NCBI GenBank assembly: GCA_028290245.1
Contig: JAQGKG010000360.1
Location: 1-6,824 of the forward strand
Direction of reading: 5' to 3'
DNA from: Devosia sp.
GTDB lineage: Bacteria > Pseudomonadota > Alphaproteobacteria > Rhizobiales > Devosiaceae
Length of the DNA: 6,824 bases
Shown here piece after piece: positions 1 to 5,609 of this stretch. Made by a program: the position numbers and the translations under genes. The notes beneath the pieces are model-generated. The model was given only the letters and a program-made list of their open reading frames with translations, made no database searches and was not told the origin of the DNA. Position 1 is the stretch's first letter, and each line of letters starts with the position of its first letter.

Positions 1-484
1 TTCCGATACGCAAAAGATCGCCGAAGACGCCGGCATCCCCTTCCATCTGCTGCCGGTGACCAAGGACACCAAGGCGCAACAGGAAGAGCAAATTCTTGCC
101 CTGGTTCAAAAAACTGGTGCCGATCTCGTCGTGCTGGCCCGCTACATGCAGGTGCTAAGCGATAACTTATCGACCCGCCTGTTCGGCCAGGTCATCAACA
201 TCCATCACTCGTTCCTGCCCAGCTTCAAGGGCGCCAAGCCCTATCACCAGGCCCACGAGCGCGGCGTCAAGATCATCGGCGCCACAGCCCATTACGTGAC
301 CCCCGATCTCGACGAAGGCCCGATCATCGAGCAGGAAACCGCCCGCGTCACCCACGCCATGAGCGCCGAAGACCTCGTCGCCGCCGGCCGCGACATCGAA
401 AGCCGCGTGCTAGCAAGGGCCGTGAAACTGCACCTGGAAAGCAGGGTAATGTTGAATGGCAAAAAGACTGTGGTGTTCGGTTAA
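1..484 (+). CDS. purU: Formyltetrahydrofolate deformylase PurU, C-terminal part (5' end outside window)
   Basis: PurU hydrolyses 10-formyltetrahydrofolate to tetrahydrofolate and formate in the cytosol, balancing one-carbon pools and feeding formate-dependent purine synthesis. The reading frame is open from base 2 to the TAA at 482-484, giving about 160 residues of the formyltransferase catalytic domain. The N-terminal ACT domain and the first part of the catalytic domain lie off the left edge. An in-frame GTG at 56 is internal, because homologous sequence (IAEDAGIPFHLLPVTKD) continues upstream of it. The formyltransferase triad is visible: Asn at 197-199 and His at 203-205 in INIHHSFLPSF, and Asp at 311-313 in DLDEGPII. 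The flanking stretches GAKPYHQAHERGVKIIGAT and HYVTPDLDEGPIIEQE are characteristic of PurU and distinguish it from PurN. The gene converges on the Rrf2 gene with only 13 bases between the stops, and no clear terminator is visible there. Confidence 0.96.
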   Translation, partial: SDTQKIAEDAGIPFHLLPVTKDTKAQQEEQILALVQKTGADLVVLARYMQVLSDNLSTRLFGQVINIHHSFLPSFKGAKPYHQAHERGVKIIGATAHYVTPDLDEGPIIEQETARVTHAMSAEDLVAAGRDIESRVLARAVKLHLESRVMLNGKKTVVFG

Positions 485-497
485 GAGCGCTACCCCT

Positions 498-926
498 CTA
501 GACCGGCAAATCCTCCAGCCGTAGCGAATCCGCGAGGCTCGTCGTATCCAGCACCGCTCGCGTCGCCAGCGTCACGCGCTCGAACACATGTCGGATTTCG
601 CAGCTAGCCTCGTCCCGGCAATCCTCGCATTTGCGATAGGCGATTTTGGACAGGCATGGCAGCGGCGCGATCGGCCCGTCGATCAGCCGCAGCACTTCAC
701 CAAATATGATCTCTTCCGGCGCCTTCAGCAACACATAGCCGCCTGCCCGCCCGCGCCGGCTGGCTACAAAACCCGCCCGCTTCAGCTCCAGCAAAATTTG
801 CTCAAGGAATTTCTTGGGGATGGCCTGTTGTTTGGAAATCTCGCCGATCATCATCGACTGCTCGCGGCCACTCCGGGCCAGCGATACCAGCGCCCGCAGC
901 GCATATTTGGCTTTTTGCGAAATCAT
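498..926 (-). CDS. Rrf2-family winged-helix transcriptional regulator with four-cysteine cluster
   Basis: A 142-residue protein, the usual Rrf2 length. The N-terminal winged helix-turn-helix spans about residues 1-70: MISQKAKYALRALVSLA, a recognition region around IPKKFLEQILLELKRAGFV, and the wing SRRGRAGGY at 56-64. The FGEVLRLIDGPIAPLPC segment leads into a cysteine loop with Cys91, Cys100, Cys103 and Cys109 (CX8CX2CX5C), followed by a C-terminal dimerisation helix. Rrf2 proteins such as IscR, NsrR and RirA sense iron-sulfur, nitric oxide or iron status through a cluster on such cysteines. Here the spacing differs from the CX5CX5C of IscR, so the ligand is unknown; cluster binding is inferred. 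The ATG at 924-926 fits the family N-terminus; only a weak AGG-containing RBS precedes it. The gene lies 80 bases downstream of ybaL on the same strand, so it could be read through from ybaL or use its own promoter. The target genes cannot be read from the sequence. Confidence 0.93.
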   Translation of the reverse strand: MISQKAKYALRALVSLARSGREQSMMIGEISKQQAIPKKFLEQILLELKRAGFVASRRGRAGGYVLLKAPEEIIFGEVLRLIDGPIAPLPCLSKIAYRKCEDCRDEASCEIRHVFERVTLATRAVLDTTSLADSLRLEDLPV

Positions 927-973
927 CGACCTGGCCTTGCCCCCGGCCGCCCTTCTGGCGCAGCCGCGAAAAC

Positions 974-1003
974 TCTATGCACCGGACCCTAAATTTTTGA
1001 CAA
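974..1003 (-). promoter_or_regulatory. Candidate promoter of the Rrf2 gene
   Basis: On the minus strand a good -35-like TTGTCA (998-1003) is followed after 18 bases by CATAGA (974-979), a poor -10. The AT-rich block AAAATTT between them is the only AT-rich stretch in the 80-base ybaL-rrf2 gap. Its position 50 to 75 bases upstream of the Rrf2 start is suitable, and an Rrf2 operator here would allow autoregulation. No clean dyad is seen, so this is a weak prediction. Confidence 0.25.
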
Positions 1004-1006
1004 GGG

Positions 1007-3451
1007 CTAGATCTTCGGCTCTGGGACGACAAGCGGCACCACCCGCTTCGCATCTGCAGCAGGCTCGACCTCAAGCTCGTCCAGGGGGGCAACACTCCCT
1101 TCATTGACCTCGGCCTCTTCCTGCTCCTCGGTCTCGGTCTCGGACTCGGACTCGGTCTCGACAGGCTGTGCGACAACTGGCGTCACCACAACCTCTTCGA
1201 TCTCGGCCGGCGCTTCGCCGACAGTCGGCGTCGCCACAACGCTATCAAGCCCAGCCGCTTCTTCAACTGCAGCTTCCGGCGGAGGCAATATAATGACTGT
1301 CTCGGGCGCAGCCGTAGACTCAACTGCCTCGATCACTGCCGGATCGGCCGCCACTTCGACCGCTGGCTCGACAGGCTCCTCGGCCATGACCAACTCACTA
1401 GCGGGCTCCTCAGCCACGACAGCTTCGGGAGCGGGTCCCGCCACTGGCTCAGCCTCAACCACCGCCACCGCCTCAAACACCGCAACCGCTTCCGGCTCAG
1501 CCACCAACGCATCGCTCACCGCAACGGCAGTTGGCACTGTGACGACCTCAGCCACCGGCACCGGCGCCACTTTCTCCAACAAGTTCTCGCCCTGCGGCAG
1601 CTTCACGTCGACAGGCGCTACGACCTCCGCCGTCTCATCGCTTCGTTCGCCGCGCGCATAGGCCAGCATGCCCATGCCGATTTCGCGCTCGCCGCGGATC
1701 ACGATATCGGCGCCAAGCCCTCGCAGATAGGTGTCCTCTTCTTCGGAATAGGCGCGGGTAATGATGCGGATCGACGGATTGAGCTTGCGACCGCTCTCAC
1801 ACACCGAACCCGCCTCGAAGCCGTTCGAAATCGCCACCATCAGCGAGCGCGCTTGCGTCAGGTTCGCCAGCTTGAGCACCCGGCTGCTCGCCGCGTTGCC
1901 GAACAACACATCCAGCCCGGCCTCGCGCGCCGCTCTTACGTCATGATCGGAATCCTCGATCACCAGCAGCGGCGTGCCCTGCGCCTTCAGCCCGTCGGCC
2001 ACCACGCGCCCAACCTGGCCATAGCCCACCAGCACGGTGTGATCGGTGAGCATGGTCGGCGTATCGACATCATCCTCGTCGGCCCCATGCGCTCCGCTAT
2101 CGATTGCCGCCTCGCCCGGCGCATCTGTAGTGATCGGCCCCTTGGCCGCCGCACTGATTTCACCCGGCTCGATCCGCACACCATCGGCCACCGGCATTTC
2201 ACCACGCCGTAGCGCCGCCTTGGCCTCGAAGCGTGGCTTCAGCAGGTCGAGCGCGAAGAACACCACCGGATTGAGCACGATGGAAATCAGCGCACCGGCG
2301 AGGATCAGGTCCTGCCCCTCCGGCGGCAAAATAGCCAACGACACGCCCATGCTAGCAAGGATGAACGAAAACTCGCCAATCTGCGCCAGCGAGGCCGAAA
2401 TGGTCAGGGCCGTCCCGACTGGTCGCTTGAACAGCAGCACGATGGCAAACGCCGCCAGCGACTTGCCCACCACGATGATGAACACCGCCGCCAGCACCGG
2501 CAGCGGATTGGTGATGATGATGGACGGGTCGAACAGCATGCCGACCGAGACGAAAAACAGCACCGCGAACGCGTCACGCAGCGGCAGCGTCTCCTGCGCC
2601 GCACGATGCGACAGCTCGCTCTCCGAAAGGATCATGCCGGCAAAAAACGCGCCCAGCGCCAGCGACACGCCAAACAAAACCGACGAACCCAGCGCCACGC
2701 CCAGCGCAATCGCCAGCACCGCCAGCCGGAACAGTTCACGCGAGCCAGTATGCGCCGTGCCATGCAGCGCCCAGGGAATAACCCGACGTCCGACGATCAG
2801 CATAAAGCCGACAAAGGCGGCCAGCTTGACTACCGTCAGCGCCAGCACGCCCCAGATGCCCACCGAGCCGCCGACGATACGTTCGACGAACGACACGAAC
2901 GGATCGTGGATGCCGGTATCGGTGCCGTTAAGGCTGGCAATCGCCGGGATCAACACCAGCGCCAGCACCATGGCCAGGTCTTCGACGATCAACCAGCCGA
3001 CGGCAATACGCCCGCGCTCGGTCTCGATCAGCCGCCGATCCTGCAGCGCCTTGAGCAGCACCACCGTCGATGCCACCGATAGCGCCAAGCCAAACAACAG
3101 TCCGGCCCCAAGCCCCCAACCCAGCAGCATCGCCAGCCCCAGCCCCAGCAGCGTCGCAAAAGCGATTTGCACCAGCGCGCCTGGAATGGCCAGCGCCCGC
3201 ACGCTCATCAGGTCCTTGAGCGAAAAATGCAGCCCCACGCCGAACATCAGGAGGATCACGCCAAGCTCGGCCAGTTCAGCCCCGAGCGCCTGATCGGCAA
3301 CAAAGCCGGGCGTGTTCGGCCCCACCAGGATGCCGGCGAACAGATAGCCCACCAGCGGCGGCATGCGCAGCCGGTTGGCGATCATGCCAAAAATATAGGC
3401 CAGCACCAGACCCGCGACGATCGTTGTGATCAGGGGGGTGTCGTGGTGCAT
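1007..3451 (-). CDS. ybaL: YbaL-type CPA2 cation:proton antiporter with RCK_N domain and long acidic C-terminal tail
   Basis: An inner-membrane monovalent cation/proton antiporter of the CPA2 (KefB/KefC/YbaL) group, probably exchanging K+ for H+. Residues 1-404 form the hydrophobic Na_H_exchanger domain with about a dozen helices. The start MHHDTPLITTIVAGLVLA resembles the N-terminus of E. coli YbaL as I remember it. The helix carrying IVEDLAMV has the CPA2 acidic pair Glu157-Asp158, and ASLAQIGEFSFI (353-364) is another family signature. A polar linker (about 405-468) leads to an RCK_N/TrkA-N Rossmann domain (about 470-597) with GYGQVG at 476-481 and acidic Glu499 at the end of strand 2, a nucleotide-binding arrangement. 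E. coli YbaL ends soon after this domain at about 560 residues; this protein has 814. The extra part, from about residue 602, is rich in Ala, Val, Glu and Pro and lacks any Lys or Arg between 628 and 801. It ends in an acidic SESESETETEEQEE-type run. The start is supported by GGAGG four bases upstream of the ATG. It is divergent from the transglutaminase gene. Cation choice and regulation by nucleotide or thiol are not shown. Confidence 0.95.
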   Translation of the reverse strand: MHHDTPLITTIVAGLVLAYIFGMIANRLRMPPLVGYLFAGILVGPNTPGFVADQALGAELAELGVILLMFGVGLHFSLKDLMSVRALAIPGALVQIAFATLLGLGLAMLLGWGLGAGLLFGLALSVASTVVLLKALQDRRLIETERGRIAVGWLIVEDLAMVLALVLIPAIASLNGTDTGIHDPFVSFVERIVGGSVGIWGVLALTVVKLAAFVGFMLIVGRRVIPWALHGTAHTGSRELFRLAVLAIALGVALGSSVLFGVSLALGAFFAGMILSESELSHRAAQETLPLRDAFAVLFFVSVGMLFDPSIIITNPLPVLAAVFIIVVGKSLAAFAIVLLFKRPVGTALTISASLAQIGEFSFILASMGVSLAILPPEGQDLILAGALISIVLNPVVFFALDLLKPRFEAKAALRRGEMPVADGVRIEPGEISAAAKGPITTDAPGEAAIDSGAHGADEDDVDTPTMLTDHTVLVGYGQVGRVVADGLKAQGTPLLVIEDSDHDVRAAREAGLDVLFGNAASSRVLKLANLTQARSLMVAISNGFEAGSVCESGRKLNPSIRIITRAYSEEEDTYLRGLGADIVIRGEREIGMGMLAYARGERSDETAEVVAPVDVKLPQGENLLEKVAPVPVAEVVTVPTAVAVSDALVAEPEAVAVFEAVAVVEAEPVAGPAPEAVVAEEPASELVMAEEPVEPAVEVAADPAVIEAVESTAAPETVIILPPPEAAVEEAAGLDSVVATPTVGEAPAEIEEVVVTPVVAQPVETESESETETEEQEEAEVNEGSVAPLDELEVEPAADAKRVVPLVVPEPKI
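1127..1160 (-). repeat. Hexanucleotide tandem repeat in the ybaL tail
   Basis: On the + strand five consecutive 6-base units of the form CTCGGT or CTCGGA run from 1127 to 1156, with a partial unit to 1160. They are in frame and encode the alternating Ser-Glu/Thr-Glu run near residues 766-775 of the antiporter. Copy-number change by slippage would keep the frame and lengthen or shorten the acidic run by two residues per unit. Confidence 0.85.
1374..1420 (-). repeat. 30-base period repeat in the ybaL tail
   Basis: Two near-identical 17-base blocks start at 1374 and 1404 (GGCTCCTCGGCCATGAC and GGCTCCTCAGCCACGAC on the + strand), one 30-base period apart. They encode VMAEEP and VVAEEP, ten residues apart in the acidic tail. 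This suggests that the tail grew partly by internal duplication. Confidence 0.6.
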
Positions 3452-3455
3452 ATTG

Positions 3456-3460
3456 CCTCC
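3456..3460 (-). promoter_or_regulatory. Shine-Dalgarno site of ybaL
   Basis: On the minus strand GGAGG lies four bases before the ATG at 3449-3451. It fixes the start that gives the MHHDTPLITT N-terminus expected for YbaL. Confidence 0.8.
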
Positions 3461-3476
3461 GCATGGGCTGGATCAG

Positions 3477-3492
3477 GATTTACCGGGAAATC
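3477..3492. promoter_or_regulatory. Candidate operator palindrome upstream of ybaL
   Basis: GATTTACCGGGAAATC is a 16-base palindrome with one mismatched pair (A opposite G). It is centred at 3484/3485 and lies 17 bases upstream of the ybaL Shine-Dalgarno site. Its size and place suit a repressor dimer acting on ybaL. No known regulator motif was recognised, and a dyad of this size could occur by chance. Confidence 0.3.
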
Positions 3493-3561
3493 TCTATCGC
3501 CAAGATGGGACACATGCCTGTGATGCGCAAGCAGCAGCGATGTCGAAAATCTCAGCAATTT

Positions 3562-3608
3562 GGCCAAGTTGGCCGCAACACTTCATCTTCCCAAAGGCGG
3601 GCCAAGTT
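3562..3608. promoter_or_regulatory. Inverted repeat and repeated 9-mer in the divergent intergenic region
   Basis: GGCCAA-G-TTGGCC (3562-3574) is a perfect 6-base inverted repeat with a one-base spacer. Its left part GGCCAAGTT recurs as a direct copy at 3600-3608, 38 bases on. The 247-base gap between ybaL and the transglutaminase gene (3452-3698) contains no convincing gene and no clear sigma-70 promoter. These repeats are the best candidates for shared control of the divergent pair, but function is only inferred. Confidence 0.25.
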
Positions 3609-3686
3609 TGTCATTGTTATGGCGCTGTCTCCTCAGTCCTGTAAACGGAACCTACCGCCGATGGCGGGGTTGTGGCAGGCTGGATT

Positions 3687-3693
3687 AAAGGGG
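3687..3693 (+). promoter_or_regulatory. Shine-Dalgarno site that sets the transglutaminase start
   Basis: AAAGGGG lies five bases before the ATG at 3699. This favours 3699 over the in-frame GTG at 3672, which would add nine residues and has no good ribosome site. Confidence 0.65.
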
Positions 3694-3698
3694 CGCAT

Positions 3699-4535
3699 AT
3701 GAGATTTTCGGTAGGCTGCGAGATTGGCTATGACGTTGCCCAGCAGGCGACGCTGATTTTCAACATCGAGGCCATGCGCGGCGGTCGCCAGCGGGTCATC
3801 AGCGAACGCCTCACCATCACGCCAGACCTGCCCGCCGACGAGAAAACCTCCGAGGAAAGCGGCAATCGATATCTTCGCCTCACCGTGCCCCAAGGTATCG
3901 TAACATTGCGCTACGAAGCCCAAATCGAGCTCGATGCGCTGCACCGGGCACCCGCTGTGATCCGCGAAGTGCCGATCGCCACCCTGCCGCTTGATACCCT
4001 GCCCTTCCTCAATCCGTCCCGCTACTGCCCGTCCGACCAATTGGCGCGTTTCGCCAATCGTCAGTTCGGCAATATCGAGCCCGGCTTCGGCCGCGTCGTC
4101 GAAATCTGCAACTGGATCAACGGCGAAGTCGATTATCTGTTCGGCACCAGCGACACCACAACCACCGCCGCCGATACCTTCTCGCTGCGCGCTGGCGTCT
4201 GCCGCGACTTCGCCCACCTCGGCATCACCTTCTGCCGCGCCCTCGGCATCCCGGCCCGCTTCGTCTCATGCTATGCTTGGCAACTCGAACCGCAGGACTT
4301 CCACGCCGTTTTCGAAGCTTACCTCGGCGACCGCTGGTACCTGTTCGACGCCACCCGAATGGCCGCCCTCGACGGCATGGTCCGCATCGGCGTCGGTCGC
4401 GACGCTGCCGATACCGCCTTCGCCACCATCTACGGCCAAGTCATGCCCCTGCCCATCCGCGTCTGGAGCGAAGCCATCAACGGCGACAAAGCCGAAGAAT
4501 GGACCACGGATGCAGTGAGCGTGACGCAGGACTGA
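3699..4535 (+). CDS. Transglutaminase-like (COG1305) family protein
   Basis: A 278-residue cytosolic protein with no signal peptide or membrane segment. Residues 1 to about 100 form a beta-rich N-terminal region (MRFSVGCEIGYDV... LRYEAQIELD) that corresponds to the bacterial transglutaminase N-terminal domain but is diverged. The catalytic core follows with an intact triad: Cys168 in AGVCRDFAHL, His202 in QDFHAVFEAYL and Asp217 in WYLFDATR. The family uses a papain-like fold. Members are thought to act as cysteine peptidases, amidases or amide-bond-forming enzymes, and the substrate here is unknown. PSRYCPSDQL (106-115) precedes the core helices. It is divergent from ybaL and convergent with a second transglutaminase-like gene, from which it differs clearly in sequence, so the two are not a recent duplication. 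An in-frame GTG at 3672 is a less likely start. Confidence 0.92.
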   Translation: MRFSVGCEIGYDVAQQATLIFNIEAMRGGRQRVISERLTITPDLPADEKTSEESGNRYLRLTVPQGIVTLRYEAQIELDALHRAPAVIREVPIATLPLDTLPFLNPSRYCPSDQLARFANRQFGNIEPGFGRVVEICNWINGEVDYLFGTSDTTTTAADTFSLRAGVCRDFAHLGITFCRALGIPARFVSCYAWQLEPQDFHAVFEAYLGDRWYLFDATRMAALDGMVRIGVGRDAADTAFATIYGQVMPLPIRVWSEAINGDKAEEWTTDAVSVTQD

Positions 4536-4575
4536 TGTAGCGTTGCTTCTTTTGGGAGTGAGGCTCGAAGCACCG

Positions 4576-4719
4576 AGGACCGGTCGAGATTCAGCTCAGG
4601 CTAAGACGAAAATGCCGGGATTCGAGAACCGGACCGGAGCGTACGTTCTGTGCGTGAGGACCGGAAGCGCAGAAAACCGGCATTTGCAGGCCAGCATCAG
4701 CTGAATATCGGCCGGTCCT
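4576..4719. repeat. 144-base palindromic intergenic element
   Basis: Between the two convergent transglutaminase genes lies a long imperfect inverted repeat centred near 4647. The outer arms are 4576-4596 and 4699-4719: 19 of 21 pairs are Watson-Crick, with one G-T and one mismatch. Middle arms AAATGCCGG (4610-4618) and CCGGCATTT (4677-4685) pair perfectly on the same axis. Inner arms CCGGACC (4629-4635) and GGACCGG (4658-4664) pair with one mismatch, and CGTAC/GTGCG (4640-4644/4650-4654) closes a five-base loop. GGACCGG also occurs as a direct repeat at 4631 and 4658. The design resembles the mosaic palindromic repeats of rhizobial genomes (RIME/RPE-like), though I cannot assign it to a named family. 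The right arm ends on the last base of the minus-strand gene's stop codon. It may act as a 3' stabiliser or bidirectional transcription barrier, but there is no T-tract typical of an intrinsic terminator. The rest of the gap (4536-4575) shows nothing notable. Confidence 0.85.
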
Positions 4720-5609
4720 TAGCCCATTGAATCCTGCGGTGAGACCACCCGCTCCACGATCACCTCGACCTCCATGCCGAGGTAATCGTCTTTCTTCCCG
4801 ATGAAAGTCCCCGAGATCGGGATCGCCTGGCGCGGCTCCCTTGCCACGCCCACGCGGATCAAATCCCGCGTACCGATAATGCCGTTGGTCGGATCGAACT
4901 CCACCCAGCCGGCGCCCGGCAGATACACCTGGCACCAAGCATGCGTCGCACCACCACCACGATGATTGCCGTCGCGATCCGGCGAATAGAGATACCCCGT
5001 TACAAACCGCGCCGCCAAACCCAGCGAGCGCGCTGCCTCGATCATCAACAGCGCGAAGTCACGGCACGTCCCAGCCCGCGTCGATAGCGTCGTCGATGGT
5101 TTCTGCGTGCCGGGATCTGGCCGGCGCAGATATTTGAAGCTTTCCTTGATCCCCAGCGTCATCGTGGCCAGCAGGTGTCCGGTCTGCGTCACGCCGCGCG
5201 GATCGAGAAACCGTTTCGCCCAGGCATCGACCTCGGTCTCCTCGGGAAACTGCCGCCGCAGGTTCGGCGCCAGATCGATCGCATCTACATCGCCATAGTC
5301 GAACGGATAGGTTTTGGCTCGCGTTTCGATCTCAAAGGCCGGCGTCAGCTCCGGCGTATGGTCCAGCACCATGGTCGCCACAATGCGCAGTTCCTCCGCC
5401 GGCTCGTCAAACGACGCAATCGCAATGCCATTGCCGAACACATCATGGATCCACCGCAATGACGCCGGCTTGGGGCGGATCGCCAGCCCAAAGCTCTCCA
5501 GCGTCTGCTCCATGCTGTCACGCGGCCGCAGCAGCATGCGATGATCGCCGAATTGCACGGCCCGCTCATAGCGATAGACGGTCTCATGCCGCACGGAGAG
5601 CAGGGTCAC
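4719..5609 (-). CDS. Transglutaminase family protein with bacterial transglutaminase N-terminal domain
   Basis: A 296-residue cytosolic protein of the canonical bacterial type. The N-terminal domain (about 1-85) opens with RHETVYRYERAVQFGDHRMLLRPR, the classic HxTxYxY...H..LRPR signature. The catalytic core (about 140-245) carries Cys182 in AGTCRDFALLMIEAAR, His223 in ATHAWCQVYLPGAGW and Asp239 in VEFDPTNG, so the triad is complete. Proteins of this type are often encoded with alpha-E and circularly permuted ATP-grasp proteins in a predicted peptide-forming cluster; neither partner is in this window. The start is GTG at 5607-5609, overlapping the helicase stop as GTGA. No later Met would keep the N-terminal signature, and the ribosome site is weak, so translational coupling to the helicase is likely. 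Substrate and reaction are unknown. The stop lies at the edge of the palindromic element. Confidence 0.94.
   Translation of the reverse strand: MTLLSVRHETVYRYERAVQFGDHRMLLRPRDSMEQTLESFGLAIRPKPASLRWIHDVFGNGIAIASFDEPAEELRIVATMVLDHTPELTPAFEIETRAKTYPFDYGDVDAIDLAPNLRRQFPEETEVDAWAKRFLDPRGVTQTGHLLATMTLGIKESFKYLRRPDPGTQKPSTTLSTRAGTCRDFALLMIEAARSLGLAARFVTGYLYSPDRDGNHRGGGATHAWCQVYLPGAGWVEFDPTNGIIGTRDLIRVGVAREPRQAIPISGTFIGKKDDYLGMEVEVIVERVVSPQDSMG

Noticed and set aside
987..1006. Terminator for ybaL (CCCT...AGGG on the + strand)
   Set aside because: Only a four-base stem with a 12-base loop and no following T-run.
1104..1661. Open + strand frame of 185 codons rich in Ser, Thr and Ala
   Set aside because: It is the antisense shadow of the repetitive ybaL tail. 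The sense frame joins an unmistakable antiporter, and the + frame has no recognisable domain.
2046..3293. Long + strand open frame of 415 codons antisense to ybaL
   Set aside because: Its Ser/Ala/Thr/Pro-rich translation without domain character is typical of the complement of a GC-rich membrane protein gene.
3655..3667. Hairpin CCGCC-GAT-GGCGG before the + strand transglutaminase as a riboswitch or attenuator
   Set aside because: A five-base stem with a three-base loop is common by chance in GC-rich DNA, and no further structure or leader peptide is visible.
3672..3698. GTG start nine codons upstream for the + strand transglutaminase
   Set aside because: ATG at 3699 has AAAGGGG five bases upstream; the GTG has no comparable site and the extra residues look unrelated to the family.
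3633..4217. Minus-strand frame of 194 codons over the first transglutaminase gene
   Set aside because: It is antisense to a gene with an intact catalytic triad and a good ribosome site, and shows no family signature.
4576..4719. Classical rho-independent terminator
   Set aside because: The hairpin is very long, has internal loops and no T-tract on either strand, so it fits an interspersed palindromic repeat better, though it may still affect transcription.
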